Positions 17,513 through 26,400 of a stretch of DNA of 64,000 bases are shown one piece after another. The DNA is from Rhodospirillaceae bacterium. Lineage in GTDB: Bacteria; Pseudomonadota; Alphaproteobacteria; Rhodospirillales; Rhodospirillaceae. Location of the stretch: contig JAQWRV010000011.1 in NCBI GenBank assembly GCA_029243545.1, positions 62,001 to 126,000 on the forward strand, given 5' to 3'. Both the position numbers and the translations under genes were made by a program. Every line of letters starts with the position of its first letter. Position 1 is the first letter of the stretch. A model generated the notes under the pieces. That model ran no database searches and was not told where the DNA came from. It saw nothing but the letters and a program-made list of their open reading frames with translations.

Positions 17513-20068
17513 TCAGTCGTTTCTCAAAAGCGGCGCCGCTTTGATCCCAAGCGCTCGCCAGACCCCGGCAAAACCGGCCATCAAAGTGACGGCTATACAG
17601 GCGATGATCACCCCGCCGACAATCCCCGGGAACATAATCCATTCGATTTTCATGACAAAAATCAATACCGCCCAAGCGGAAAGGCAGCCCACTGCAGCAG
17701 CAATCCCACCCGTAGCTAAACCCAGAAAGCAGTATTCAAACACGAAGGCTTTTAAGACATCGCTGCGGGTCGCGCCGAGCACCTTCAGCACAACGGATTC
17801 GTAAATACGCCGGGCGTGTCCTGCTGCAATGGCGCCAGCGAGCACCAAGGCGCCGGCGACAATGGCGACCGCAGCCGTAACCCTTACCGCCGCGCCAAGC
17901 GCACCAAGCACCTGTTCTAAAACCTCAAGCGCTTCGCGCACCTGCACGATGGTTACATTCGGCAGCGCGTCGACCACGGCTTTTTCAACGCCTTCTTCTG
18001 TGCCTTCCGCGGAATTCACTGTTGCAATGTACATACCCGGAGCCCCACGCATTGCGTTGGGTGAAAAGATTAGAGTGAAATTCATGGTGCCTGATTCCCA
18101 GCGCACGTCGCGTGTGTTGGCGATGGAGGCTGTGATCTCACGGCCGAGTATGGTGACACTTAAGGTGTCGCCAATGCCAAGCCCCATGCCTTTGGCAACT
18201 TGCTGGTCGAGGGACAACAAATTCGGACCCTCGTGGCCTTCCGTCCACCATGATCCCGATGTCAGATGAGCGTTTTCGGGTATGGTTGCCGACTGTGAAA
18301 TGCCGCGTTCACCACGGGTCGCCCAGCGCGCTTCCGGTGTTATTTCTGCTTCTGCCGACGGCACACCGTTGATCTTAGAAATACGCCCCCGGATCATCGA
18401 CGCCATGGTCAGCTTCTCAACGCCAGGCTGCGCCTTGACAATGGAGCGGAATTCTTCGGTCTGCGCCGGCTGAATATCGATAAAGAACATGCTCGGCGCT
18501 TCTTTAGGCAACTCGCCGTTGATCTGCGCATTGAGGTTGGCTTCCAACAAAGCAATACACACCAGTACTGATAAGCCGAGACCAAGCGACAGCACGACGG
18601 ATGTGGTTGGATTGCCCGGACGGTACAAATTGGCGAGGGCGAGACGCAAGGTCGGACGGCCTGAGGTGATGCCGCCGCGTTTGTTGGATAGCCTTGCCGC
18701 GTATGACATCACACCACTGGCGGCGAAGCGGAACAGCACCATGGACAGGGCCGCGCCGATGACAAAGAAAAAGGCGAACAGAGGACGGTCGGCCGTCAGA
18801 ATGGTAAAAGCGCCTAATGCACCACCGAGAATAATCAGCCCAGTTAAATAGCGTTTGCGGGGCCACTTGCGGATGTCGCTGAGAAAACGCCGGAACAGAG
18901 CAATGGCGGGTATTTCCCGGGCCTTGGCCAGGGGCCAAAGCGCAAACACGGCCGCTGACAAAACCCCGAAGATCGCTGCTTTCACCAATGGTTCAAGATA
19001 GACACCGAAGCGGGCTTCCACCGGCAGCATACTGCCGATGGACTGCGCAGCAATAAACGGGATGATCAAACCGATGAGCAAACCAAGCGCGATGCCCGCC
19101 ACGGATAGCACCGCTAACTGAATGGCGTAGATGGTGAAAATCATTTCTCCCGGTGCGCCAAGGCACTTCAGTGTGGCTATGGTGGTCATGCGACCATCAA
19201 GATACGCCCGCGCCGCGTTGGCGACGCCAATGCCACCGGTCAGCAGTGCGGTAAGGCCGACCAGGGTTAAAAACAACGTCACATTGTCGAGAAAAATTTC
19301 GAGGCTGCGTGCCGCTTGGCGCAGACCGCGCAATCGCCAGCCGGCATCGGGGAATGCCTCACCCAATTGGTTGCGGATGGTTTCCGCCGGCACGTCGCTG
19401 GTGACCCGCACATTGTAAACATAGCTGAGCATGCTGCCGAGTTGGATCAGCTCGGTTTCGGGCATAGCATCCCAGGCGATCATCACCCGCGGACCGGCGG
19501 TGGCGAAGCTGATCACCTTGTCCGGTTCCCGGTTGATAAAGGCGCGCACTTGTAGTTCCGCTTCGCCAATACGGATGATGTCGCCAACGTCGATGCGTAA
19601 CCGTGTCTTGAGAACGGGATCGACGGCTGCGCCCCAATAGCCGTCGCGATTAGCGATGATTTCGGCCAGAGGAAGATCAGGCGTTGTCTCCATGGCGCCA
19701 TAAAGCGGATATAAATCGTCGATTGCCTTGAGTTCGATCAGCGTGCGTTCGCGAGTTTCATTTGTCGCTGCATCGAAGGAGCGTGCCATCGATCTCATCG
19801 CGACATGCGCGCTGACATCGCCTGCGGCTTCCAGCGCAACACGTTCTTCGTCGTTGACTTCGCGATAGCTCAGCTGCGCCTGTAGATCACCGCCGAGCAG
19901 CAGCTGCGCGTCTTCCGCGAGACCGGCTTGTATGGCTTCATTGAGAGACCCGGCGCCGGCAATGGCGGCAACACCCAACGCCAAGCAGGCGATGAAAATA
20001 CGGAAACCGGCAAGCCCGCTGCGTAGCTCCCGGAAGGCGTAGCGTGCAGAGAGAGAAAGCTGGTTCAT
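17513..20068 (-). CDS. FtsX-like ABC transporter permease (YbbP type)
   Basis: 851 residues from an internal ATG (MNQLSLSARYAFRELRSG), 19 bases after the ATPase stop. It has an N-terminal helix plus large periplasmic MacB-like domain, then two FtsX cores with four-helix sets (LTGGIGVANAARAYLDGRMT; VAIVAGALVLAGAIAAGHAR). About ten membrane helices are present. With its ATPase it forms a mechanotransmission-type ABC system rather than an importer. In E. coli, ybbAP lies next to tesA exactly as here. The function is proposed to be release of envelope lipids or hydrophobic compounds; unproven. Confidence 0.9.
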   Translation of the reverse strand: MNQLSLSARYAFRELRSGLAGFRIFIACLALGVAAIAGAGSLNEAIQAGLAEDAQLLLGGDLQAQLSYREVNDEERVALEAAGDVSAHVAMRSMARSFDAATNETRERTLIELKAIDDLYPLYGAMETTPDLPLAEIIANRDGYWGAAVDPVLKTRLRIDVGDIIRIGEAELQVRAFINREPDKVISFATAGPRVMIAWDAMPETELIQLGSMLSYVYNVRVTSDVPAETIRNQLGEAFPDAGWRLRGLRQAARSLEIFLDNVTLFLTLVGLTALLTGGIGVANAARAYLDGRMTTIATLKCLGAPGEMIFTIYAIQLAVLSVAGIALGLLIGLIIPFIAAQSIGSMLPVEARFGVYLEPLVKAAIFGVLSAAVFALWPLAKAREIPAIALFRRFLSDIRKWPRKRYLTGLIILGGALGAFTILTADRPLFAFFFVIGAALSMVLFRFAASGVMSYAARLSNKRGGITSGRPTLRLALANLYRPGNPTTSVVLSLGLGLSVLVCIALLEANLNAQINGELPKEAPSMFFIDIQPAQTEEFRSIVKAQPGVEKLTMASMIRGRISKINGVPSAEAEITPEARWATRGERGISQSATIPENAHLTSGSWWTEGHEGPNLLSLDQQVAKGMGLGIGDTLSVTILGREITASIANTRDVRWESGTMNFTLIFSPNAMRGAPGMYIATVNSAEGTEEGVEKAVVDALPNVTIVQVREALEVLEQVLGALGAAVRVTAAVAIVAGALVLAGAIAAGHARRIYESVVLKVLGATRSDVLKAFVFEYCFLGLATGGIAAAVGCLSAWAVLIFVMKIEWIMFPGIVGGVIIACIAVTLMAGFAGVWRALGIKAAPLLRND

Positions 20069-20087
20069 GACAATTGACCCATGGCAA

Positions 20088-20816
20088 TTACTCGGCCGCT
20101 GCTGCGAGGCCTTCACCGGCGATGAGGCCGTCAGCCAAACGAATAACTCGGTCGCAGCGGCTCGCGAGAGTCATGTCGTGGGTGATCAGCATTAATGTGG
20201 TGTGGTATTTATCATGTAGCTCGAACAACAGGTCGATAACCTGGTGACCGGTCGCGCCGTCCAAGTTGCCCGTCGGCTCATCCGCCAATAGTAGCTTGGG
20301 CTTCACGGCAAACGCGCGGGCCAGGGCCACCCGCTGCTGCTCTCCACCGGAAAGCTGCCCTGGGTAATGGCCGATGCGATGGCCTAGCCCAACCGCTTCT
20401 AATTGCTCTTCAGCGCGGTCGAAGGCGTCGGTATGGCCGCCGAATTCCAGTGGAACGGCGACATTTTCCAAGGCCGTCATCGTCGGGATGAGATGAAACG
20501 ATTGAAAAACAATGCCGATGTTGTCACGGCGGAAGAGGGCCAGCCCGTCTTCATCGAGGGTGACGTAATCCTGGCCAACGACCGAAACCTTGCCCGAGGA
20601 AATGCGTTCCAAACCAGCTGTGATCATCAGCATGGTGGTTTTGCCGGAGCCAGAAGGCCCGACCACGCCGAGCGCCTCACCAGACGGGACATCTAATGAG
20701 ATACCGCGCAGTATGTTGACCTCACCGGCTGGTCCATCCAAGGTGAGATGTACATCGTCGAGACCAATAGCCGTCTTATGGCGGGTGGCGCCCAATTTTT
20801 GCGGAGTTTCATTCAT
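20088..20816 (-). CDS. ABC transporter ATP-binding protein (YbbA/LolD type)
   Basis: 242 residues from the ATG. Walker [13 protein letters not shown]-loop [10 protein letters not shown], signature [15 protein letters not shown], Walker [14 protein letters not shown] and the H-loop LITHDMTLA. Short LolD/MacB-type domain with no membrane part. The frame runs further upstream, but the ATG used here abuts the divergent tesA start. Partner of the FtsX-like permease that follows. Confidence 0.93.
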   Translation of the reverse strand: MNETPQKLGATRHKTAIGLDDVHLTLDGPAGEVNILRGISLDVPSGEALGVVGPSGSGKTTMLMITAGLERISSGKVSVVGQDYVTLDEDGLALFRRDNIGIVFQSFHLIPTMTALENVAVPLEFGGHTDAFDRAEEQLEAVGLGHRIGHYPGQLSGGEQQRVALARAFAVKPKLLLADEPTGNLDGATGHQVIDLLFELHDKYHTTLMLITHDMTLASRCDRVIRLADGLIAGEGLAAAAE

Positions 20817-21585
20817 GATTGCGCGCACCCTTATCATGCAACGGGCTGTTTTGTTACCCCTGGCTTCAGCACTCTTTGCGGCGCTCCTGCTCTGTGGTTG
20901 CTCTGATGGATCATACGCAGAAAACGGCAAAACGGATCAGGTAGCAGACCCGGCGACAAACCAAGCCGCAGGCTCGCGGGCACCTCTCGGCGCAGACACC
21001 ACCATTAAAATTCTCGCCCTCGGCGATAGTTTAATGGCTGGTTATGGGCTGGACGATTTGACCCGGGCATTTCCCGCCAGGCTCGAAGCAGAATTGCAAG
21101 CCGCCGGGTACGACGTTGATGTTATGGACGCTGGCATTTCTGGAGACACCTCCTCCGGCGGCCGCTCCCGTCTGGATTGGTCATTGGCTGAAAGTCCCGA
21201 CGCCGTCATTATCGAGCTCGGCGCCAACGATGGCCTGCGCGCCGTCGACCCCGACGTCACATACGGCAATCTTAATTCCATACTGCAACAATTGGCGGAC
21301 CGCGGCACGCCTGTGCTGCTCGCCGGCATGATGGCTCCACCCAATCTCGGCCGCGAATACGGCGACCGTTTTGTCGGGGTCTATCAGCGCCTGGCCGAAG
21401 AATACGATGTCGTGTTTTACCCGTTCTTTCTTGATGGGGTCGCAGGCGACCCATCGCTTAACCAAGCAGACCGCATTCATCCCAATGAAACCGGCGTAAA
21501 TATAATTGTCGAGCGGATTAAGCCCTTTGCTGTGCGGCTGGTAGAACGGGTACGCGCGGCCCGCACATCAGACACCGCTTCATGA
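20815..21585 (+). CDS. tesA: TesA-type arylesterase / lysophospholipase, predicted lipoprotein
   Basis: 256 residues. The ATG chosen has GGAG 8 bases ahead; a second in-frame ATG at 20836 would give a shorter signal. The N-terminus is hydrophobic and ends LFAALLLCGC, a lipobox-like sequence. SGNH-hydrolase blocks are all there: I LALGDSLMAGYGL (nucleophile Ser), II SGDTSSGGRSR, III ELGANDGLR and V DRIHPNETG (Asp/His). Expected to cleave fatty acyl esters in the periplasm. Its start codon overlaps that of the divergent ATPase, so no intergenic space exists. Confidence 0.93.
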   Translation: MIARTLIMQRAVLLPLASALFAALLLCGCSDGSYAENGKTDQVADPATNQAAGSRAPLGADTTIKILALGDSLMAGYGLDDLTRAFPARLEAELQAAGYDVDVMDAGISGDTSSGGRSRLDWSLAESPDAVIIELGANDGLRAVDPDVTYGNLNSILQQLADRGTPVLLAGMMAPPNLGREYGDRFVGVYQRLAEEYDVVFYPFFLDGVAGDPSLNQADRIHPNETGVNIIVERIKPFAVRLVERVRAARTSDTAS

Positions 21586-22703
21586 CCGCATTCGCTCAAG
21601 CCCTGGCGGCAGGGCCTGAATGGAAAGCCGTTGTTGCTGCAGTTGGTGACCAGTTACCTGAAAGAGATCAGTTCAAAGGTGGCCTCGGCATGGTCTATGC
21701 CACTGAATCCCTAGCGGCCCATTTTTCAGACATCGTGGCAACCTTGCGTGAACGTACGGGCGTTCCCCATTGGGTGGGTTGCGTTGGTCTCGGCGTGTGC
21801 GGCACGAAAACGGAATACCACGACGAGCCGGCAATATCGGTGCTGATAGCGCCGTGGTCCAGTGATGACTTTCGCATTCTCGACTCAGTTACATCAGCCG
21901 ATGCTGTTTCCCCGGCTTTAGCCAGTGCATGGGCTAAAACGCACGGCCCTGTTTTCGGTATGGTCCACGGCGATCCCAGCAACCACCGACTGGCAGACAT
22001 TGCTGAAGCCTTGCCGACGGCCGGTGAAGGCTACTTTGTCGGCGGACTCACGTGCCTCTCCGATGAGCTGGTTCAGGTTGCTGACCAACCCGCTGCAGGC
22101 GGACTCTCCGGTGCATTGCTGTCTGTGGACGTTCCGGTGATGGTGGCCCTCAGTCAAGGGTGCTCCCCGGTTGGGCCGCTGCATCGGGTCAGTGGCTGTG
22201 AACGGTCCATCATTGCCACTCTGGATGACCGCCCAGCACTCGACGTTTTAAAAGAAGATGTGGGAGAAGTTCTAGCCAAGGACCTCAACCGCATCGGCGG
22301 ATACATCCATGTAGCCATGCCGGTGACGGGCAGCGACACGGGCGACTACACCGTACGCAATCTGGTCGGTATTGATCCCAACGGTGGCATGCTTGCCATC
22401 GGTGCCAACATTGATATTGGCGACACCATCATGTTTGTGCGCCGGGACCCCAGCGCCGCGCAGGAGGACTTCTCCAGTCGTTTGACTGATTTGAAAAAAC
22501 GGATTGGTAATCAGCCGGTGCGCGGTGGGTTGTTCGTGTCGTGTGTCGCGCGCGGCGCCAATATGTTTGGTGAGTCGGGGCAGGAAGTTGCCGTCATCCG
22601 CGATATTCTCGGTGAGTTTCCCATGACCGGGTTCTATGCCAACGGCGAAATTTGCGGCAATCGCATGTATGGTTACACCGGGGTCTTGTCTGTGTTCTTA
22701 TAA
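21582..22703 (+). CDS. FIST-domain sensory protein
   Basis: 373 residues, overlapping the tesA stop by ATGA. FIST-N is seen in WVGCVGLGVCGTKTEYHDEP and VGGLTCLSD, FIST-C in RGGLFVSCVARGANMFGESG and GFYANGEICGNRMYGYTGVL. FIST proteins sense small ligands (NosP binds NO through haem). No output domain is fused, so a partner would be needed. The coupling to tesA suggests joint expression, but the link is not understood. Confidence 0.88.
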   Translation: MTAFAQALAAGPEWKAVVAAVGDQLPERDQFKGGLGMVYATESLAAHFSDIVATLRERTGVPHWVGCVGLGVCGTKTEYHDEPAISVLIAPWSSDDFRILDSVTSADAVSPALASAWAKTHGPVFGMVHGDPSNHRLADIAEALPTAGEGYFVGGLTCLSDELVQVADQPAAGGLSGALLSVDVPVMVALSQGCSPVGPLHRVSGCERSIIATLDDRPALDVLKEDVGEVLAKDLNRIGGYIHVAMPVTGSDTGDYTVRNLVGIDPNGGMLAIGANIDIGDTIMFVRRDPSAAQEDFSSRLTDLKKRIGNQPVRGGLFVSCVARGANMFGESGQEVAVIRDILGEFPMTGFYANGEICGNRMYGYTGVLSVFL

Positions 22704-22745
22704 GGCGTGTCTGTAGCGACCCTCTGATGAAACGGACCTTCCGCC

Positions 22746-23327
22746 ATGTTGCGTTTGTTTGCCGGTCTCGCACTGTCTCAAACCCTCCGTCAGCATTTCG
22801 CCCGCGTTTGCCAAGGCCTTCCAGGCGCCCGCTGGGTTGATCCCAAAAACCTTCATCTGACTCTGCGATTCATTGGTGAAGTCGACCGCCACACCGCTGC
22901 CGATATTGATGTTACTTTGCAGCGCATTGACGTGCCGCCCTTTGATCTCAGGTTCAGCGGGCTGGGCACATTCAGCCAAGGCCGCAAGACCCGGGTGTTG
23001 TGGGCACGGGCGAACCCAACGGACGACCTTAATCATCTCCAAAGCAAAATCGAATCCGCGGTGGTGCGGAGTGGGCAGCCGCCCGAATCCCGTAAGTTCT
23101 TGCCCCATGTCACTCTCGCCCGGTTCCGCACCGCCCATCCAGACCGCATATACTCTTTTGTCGAACGCAACGGCCTGTTGCAGGCGGGACCGGTGACCAT
23201 TGACCGTTTCGTTTTGTTCGAAAGCCACATTGGCAAAGGTGGCCCCCACTATGAAGAACTGGCTGACTACCCCCTTTATAAGGGCCAGGGTGCCCGTGTC
23301 GGTGAGGCCTCGCAGGCGGCTTCTTAG
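22746..23327 (+). CDS. thpR: RNA 2',3'-cyclic phosphodiesterase (LigT/ThpR)
   Basis: 193 residues of the 2H phosphoesterase family. The two catalytic HxT motifs are in NLHLTLRFIGE and LPHVTLARF. N-terminus MLRLFAGLALSQTLRQ is typical. It opens 2',3'-cyclic phosphates to 2'-phosphates in RNA; the true substrate in vivo is unsettled. It lies 42 bases after the FIST gene. Confidence 0.92.
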   Translation: MLRLFAGLALSQTLRQHFARVCQGLPGARWVDPKNLHLTLRFIGEVDRHTAADIDVTLQRIDVPPFDLRFSGLGTFSQGRKTRVLWARANPTDDLNHLQSKIESAVVRSGQPPESRKFLPHVTLARFRTAHPDRIYSFVERNGLLQAGPVTIDRFVLFESHIGKGGPHYEELADYPLYKGQGARVGEASQAAS

Positions 23328-23463
23328 CTCCGAGAGACGCCCAGGTTAGAGAAGGCCCGTTCAGAGAAAGCTTTTGGCCCTTTACTGGCCTGACCCTGCT
23401 ACAGTAGGGAAATATTAGTGCCGTTGGTTAAAACCATTTTTATCTGCTGAGGAGGCCGCATCC

Positions 23464-24522
23464 ATGCGCCGTCTTTCTACTCCCATGATTGCCCTGTATA
23501 GCAGCGTTGCCCTAATTGGAGCGGCAATAGCGCAAGAGGAGGTGGACCATTCCGAAATGGACCATTCCCAAATGGATCATAGCCAAATGGACCATTCGCA
23601 ACACAACCTGAGCCAGGAGGATTACGGCATCCTGCGTGAGAAAGTGCTGCAGTACCGCACCATGAGTGATGAAGCGATCATGGGCAGCATGATGATGATG
23701 CCACCAACCTATGAGCGCTACCTCAGTGACACAGACATATCTGGTGACCTTGGTGTGATCGTTCTGGCGCACGGCGCTGGCGAACCGGGTGATACATTCT
23801 TTGCCAACGCCCTTACAGGTTTGGCTAAAGAGTTTCCTACCACCATCGGTTTCGGCATGGCAATGATGAACGGCGACCACTTGCAATCTGCCACTGACAA
23901 TCTGGTAAAAGCGGGCGCCAAGCGTATCGTCGTTGTGCCGGCAGCCTTGTCGGCATCAGGGTCTGTTTATGAACAATGGGCCTATTACTTCGGCGAGCGC
24001 GACGAAGCGGCTTATTTGCCCGCGCCGCAGATCAAACCTGGCGTGCCAGTAACCCTTGGCGCACCGTTGGCCCGGCATGAGCTGATCACCGAAATGCTGG
24101 TCGACCACGCCAAGGAAGTTTCTACAGATCCGACCAACACCCTGGTCATCATCCTGGGTCATGGCCCGGAAGATTATGACAACAATGTCAAGGAACTCGA
24201 CGTTCTAGATACACACACCAAGCGCATTCAAAAGATGGGCCTGTTCGGCGATGTGCGCGCCTACAATCTGCAAGACGACGCACCGGACAGCATTCGCACC
24301 AACAACGTCAACGTCATGCGCAGCTGGATCGAGAATGCCAACACCTTCGGTTTAGATGTGGTTGTTACAGGTTATCTTTTGTCCACCCGTGGCATTCAGG
24401 CGGGCATTGCCGAAGATTTCGCCGGGCTTGATTACACCTTTAATAAAAAAGGTATGTCGTCCCACCCCAGTTTCATCAAATGGATAGAAGCTGGGGTGCG
24501 GGAGTATTCTGGCCGCATGTAA
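23464..24522 (+). CDS. Exported CbiX-like protein with MDHSQ metal-ligand repeats
   Basis: 352 residues with GAGGAGG ahead of the ATG. Signal peptide MRRLSTPMIALYSSVALIGA (cut near AIAQ). Residues ~28-46 hold tandem His/Met repeats of the type MDHSQ, MDHSQ, MDHSQ, as in copper-handling proteins. The rest has a CbiX/sirohydrochlorin-chelatase outline: LGVIVLAHGAGEPG, IVVVPAALSASGSVYEQ and LVIILGHGPEDYDNN, each with a candidate metal His. Known CbiX enzymes are cytoplasmic and insert Co or Fe into tetrapyrroles; an exported one with a metal-rich tail is unusual. A periplasmic chelatase or metallochaperone is inferred. A strong terminator follows. Confidence 0.75.
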   Translation: MRRLSTPMIALYSSVALIGAAIAQEEVDHSEMDHSQMDHSQMDHSQHNLSQEDYGILREKVLQYRTMSDEAIMGSMMMMPPTYERYLSDTDISGDLGVIVLAHGAGEPGDTFFANALTGLAKEFPTTIGFGMAMMNGDHLQSATDNLVKAGAKRIVVVPAALSASGSVYEQWAYYFGERDEAAYLPAPQIKPGVPVTLGAPLARHELITEMLVDHAKEVSTDPTNTLVIILGHGPEDYDNNVKELDVLDTHTKRIQKMGLFGDVRAYNLQDDAPDSIRTNNVNVMRSWIENANTFGLDVVVTGYLLSTRGIQAGIAEDFAGLDYTFNKKGMSSHPSFIKWIEAGVREYSGRM

Positions 24523-24590
24523 ATTGGTATCACAAGTCTGCATGTAATTCATACGGCATGTGATTATCTGCTAAGATCGCTTATCATCAT

Positions 24591-24620
24591 GGCCGGACGG
24601 CGCAACGTCCGGCCTTTTTT
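24591..24620 (+). terminator. Rho-independent terminator after the CbiX-like gene
   Basis: GGCCGGACG and CGTCCGGCC form a perfect 9-bp stem around GCGCAA, followed by TTTTTT. It separates the CbiX-like gene from the SnoaL-like pair 34 bases further on. Confidence 0.95.
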
Positions 24621-24653
24621 CTTGAGTATACGCCTCACCGGTACGGATCACGT

Positions 24654-25037
24654 ATGACCAATTCGAGACAGAGTTTTGTTACGCTCATCGAGTCTTACTA
24701 CATGGCTGTTGATCGCCTCGACACGGAAGCCATTGTTTCGCACTTCACAGCCGACGCCGTGATGGCAATTCCCTCGGGAAACGTTTGTCACGAAGGGCAT
24801 GAGGCTATACGGGCAACCTATGTTCGACGGGCGTCAGAAGTTGATGAGTCGTTTCATGGCGACTTCACGCATGTGGTTGACACCGATAACGGGCGTGCAG
24901 CTACGCGCCTCGCCGCCCGCCGCAAAACCAAAGACGGCCGTTCCTTTGATATGGATTGCATCGCCATGTTTGCCTTTGATGGTGACTTGATCAAGAATAT
25001 TGCCATCTGGATGAGCGGAGAAAATTCTCTCAAATGA
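24654..25037 (+). CDS. SnoaL/NTF2-like protein, first of a tandem pair
   Basis: 127 residues with the NTF2 cone fold pattern: MAVDRLDTEAIVSHFTADAV, EGHEAIRATYVRR, and a C-terminal MFAFDGDLIKNIAIWMSGEN. The family covers isomerases, dehydratases and ligand-binding proteins, so the reaction cannot be given. No signal peptide. It is followed after 3 bases by a paralogue with the same layout and nearly the same end, a tandem duplication. Confidence 0.8.
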   Translation: MTNSRQSFVTLIESYYMAVDRLDTEAIVSHFTADAVMAIPSGNVCHEGHEAIRATYVRRASEVDESFHGDFTHVVDTDNGRAATRLAARRKTKDGRSFDMDCIAMFAFDGDLIKNIAIWMSGENSLK

Positions 25038-25040
25038 TTT

Positions 25041-25454
25041 ATGTCTAGCGTGAATCAATCTCTCGTCGTCCAGGTTGGTGTCGCCCAGGCTTTCATCGAG
25101 CAGGCAACGTCGTATTTTAGAAACGTCGACGGTTTTGATACGGAAGGGATTATGTCCCATCTAACAGATGACGTGACCCTGGAAGTGCCGACGCACGGTG
25201 TCTGCAAGGAAGGCCGCGACGAGGTTCGGCAGGCTTATCTCAACAGAACAGACACCGTGAAAGAGTCGTGGCACGGGAATTTCCAATTTACCTGTGACGA
25301 AGCAAATGCCCGCCTGGCCATACGGCTCGACGTCAAACGCACCAATGTTGATGGTTCCCAAGAAGAGATGGATAACCTGACGCTGCTTGCGTTCAAGGAC
25401 AATCGTATTTGCCACATCACTGTATGGATGAGCGGCGAGAACAGTCTGACTTGA
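25041..25454 (+). CDS. SnoaL/NTF2-like protein, second of a tandem pair
   Basis: 137 residues, aligned throughout with the preceding gene (FRNVDGFDTEGIMSHLTDDV; CKEGRDEVRQAYLNR; AFKDNRICHITVWMSGENS). The shared C-terminus WMSGENSL and the 3-base gap point to duplication and joint translation. A hetero-oligomer is possible. The substrate is unknown. Confidence 0.8.
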   Translation: MSSVNQSLVVQVGVAQAFIEQATSYFRNVDGFDTEGIMSHLTDDVTLEVPTHGVCKEGRDEVRQAYLNRTDTVKESWHGNFQFTCDEANARLAIRLDVKRTNVDGSQEEMDNLTLLAFKDNRICHITVWMSGENSLT

Positions 25455-25479
25455 GCCCGTGACAGGATCTCAAGGCTTT

Positions 25480-25805
25480 CTAGACTCCAAATCTCTGTAG
25501 CGTTTGCTCAGCACGGGCGAGATAGCTGCCACCAAATAAGCTTACGTGCACCAGCAGGTCGTGTTCTGCAAGAAACACCTCCGGTACCGGCAGCACGCTG
25601 CGCTTGGCCAGAGTGGTCAACATCCAGCCTTCCAGGTCGAAGGTGGTGCCCCGGTCTTCGCCGCTACCCGGCGGTCGTCGGCCAATTCATAAAGGCGCAC
25701 ATCACCGATGCAGCGGCCCGACAAGGGAACGGACTTCACAACGTCCACATTGAGTGCACGACGAATGCGTGTGTGTCTGCTGTTTTGTTTTGTATTGGGC
25801 GACAC
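25480..25805 (-). pseudogene. Truncated, frameshifted fructosamine-3-kinase homologue
   Basis: From an ATG the frame gives VVKSVPLSGRCIGDVRLYEL and ADDRRVAAKTG, the N-terminal lobe of the fructosamine kinase family (usually ~280-290 residues). It then slips: the other frame continues FDLEGWMLTTLAKRSVLPVP, EVFLAEHDLLVHV, and ends RFGV, stop. The whole catalytic C-lobe is missing. So there is at least one frameshift plus a large deletion. It lies 45 bases from the low-molecular-weight phosphatase gene on the same strand, its known partner in protein deglycation in many bacteria. Confidence 0.85.
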
Positions 25806-25850
25806 GCCAATTCCAGAGTCCGAACTCAGAGCTTTATTTGTACCCTGAAC

Positions 25851-26336
25851 TTACAGGAACTCGCGTCGGATGGCGTGCAGCAATCCGGTGCAGCCGTCTT
25901 CGACCAAATCCAACACTTGTTCGAACAAATCCAAACCATTGTCGTCCCCGTAGTAGGGATCAGGCACATCCATCTCCGAAGCGCTCGGCGCATAGGAAAG
26001 GAACAGTTTAACCCGCTCATAGGTGTCGCCCGGCGCCATGCCGGTCATATGGCGCAGGTGGCCACGGTCCATGGCCAGCAGCAGATCAAACTTTTGAAAA
26101 TCGTGCTCCTGCAGCCGGCGCGCGACCTGGTTTTTCATGTTGTAGCCACGCTTGATCGCCGCCTCAAGACTGCGTTCATCAGGCCGTTCACCGGTGTGGT
26201 AGCTTTGGGTCCCTGCGGAATCCACAGCAATCTCCTTGGCTAACCCAGCTTCTTGAACGAAGTGGCGGAACACCCCTTCGGCGGTGGGAGACCGGCAGAT
26301 ATTTCCCGTGCAGACAAATAAAACACTAACCGACAA
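25851..26336 (-). CDS. Low-molecular-weight protein-tyrosine-phosphatase family protein
   Basis: 161 residues. P-loop VLFVCTGNICRSPTAEG with the catalytic Cys and Arg at the N-terminus, and the general-acid segment MDVPDPYYGDDNG. Members remove phosphate from Tyr or, in the LMW-PTP-A line, from ribulosamine 5-phosphates on glycated protein. Next to a fructosamine-kinase relic the second role is plausible. It is divergent from the sirtuin gene. Confidence 0.93.
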   Translation of the reverse strand: MSVSVLFVCTGNICRSPTAEGVFRHFVQEAGLAKEIAVDSAGTQSYHTGERPDERSLEAAIKRGYNMKNQVARRLQEHDFQKFDLLLAMDRGHLRHMTGMAPGDTYERVKLFLSYAPSASEMDVPDPYYGDDNGLDLFEQVLDLVEDGCTGLLHAIRREFL

Positions 26337-26400
26337 TCTCGCAACTCCACTGCTGCCGCGCTACATTAAGCGGTCCAAAACCATACTGTCCGCGCGCACT

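Noticed and set aside
17541-18851. Several long + strand frames
   Set aside because: Shadows of the 851-residue permease gene on the other strand, low-complexity Ala/Thr/Pro-rich translations.
23550-23605. MDHSQ-coding repeats as a CRISPR-like or tandem DNA repeat
   Set aside because: The period is 15-18 bases inside an open coding frame; it is a protein repeat.
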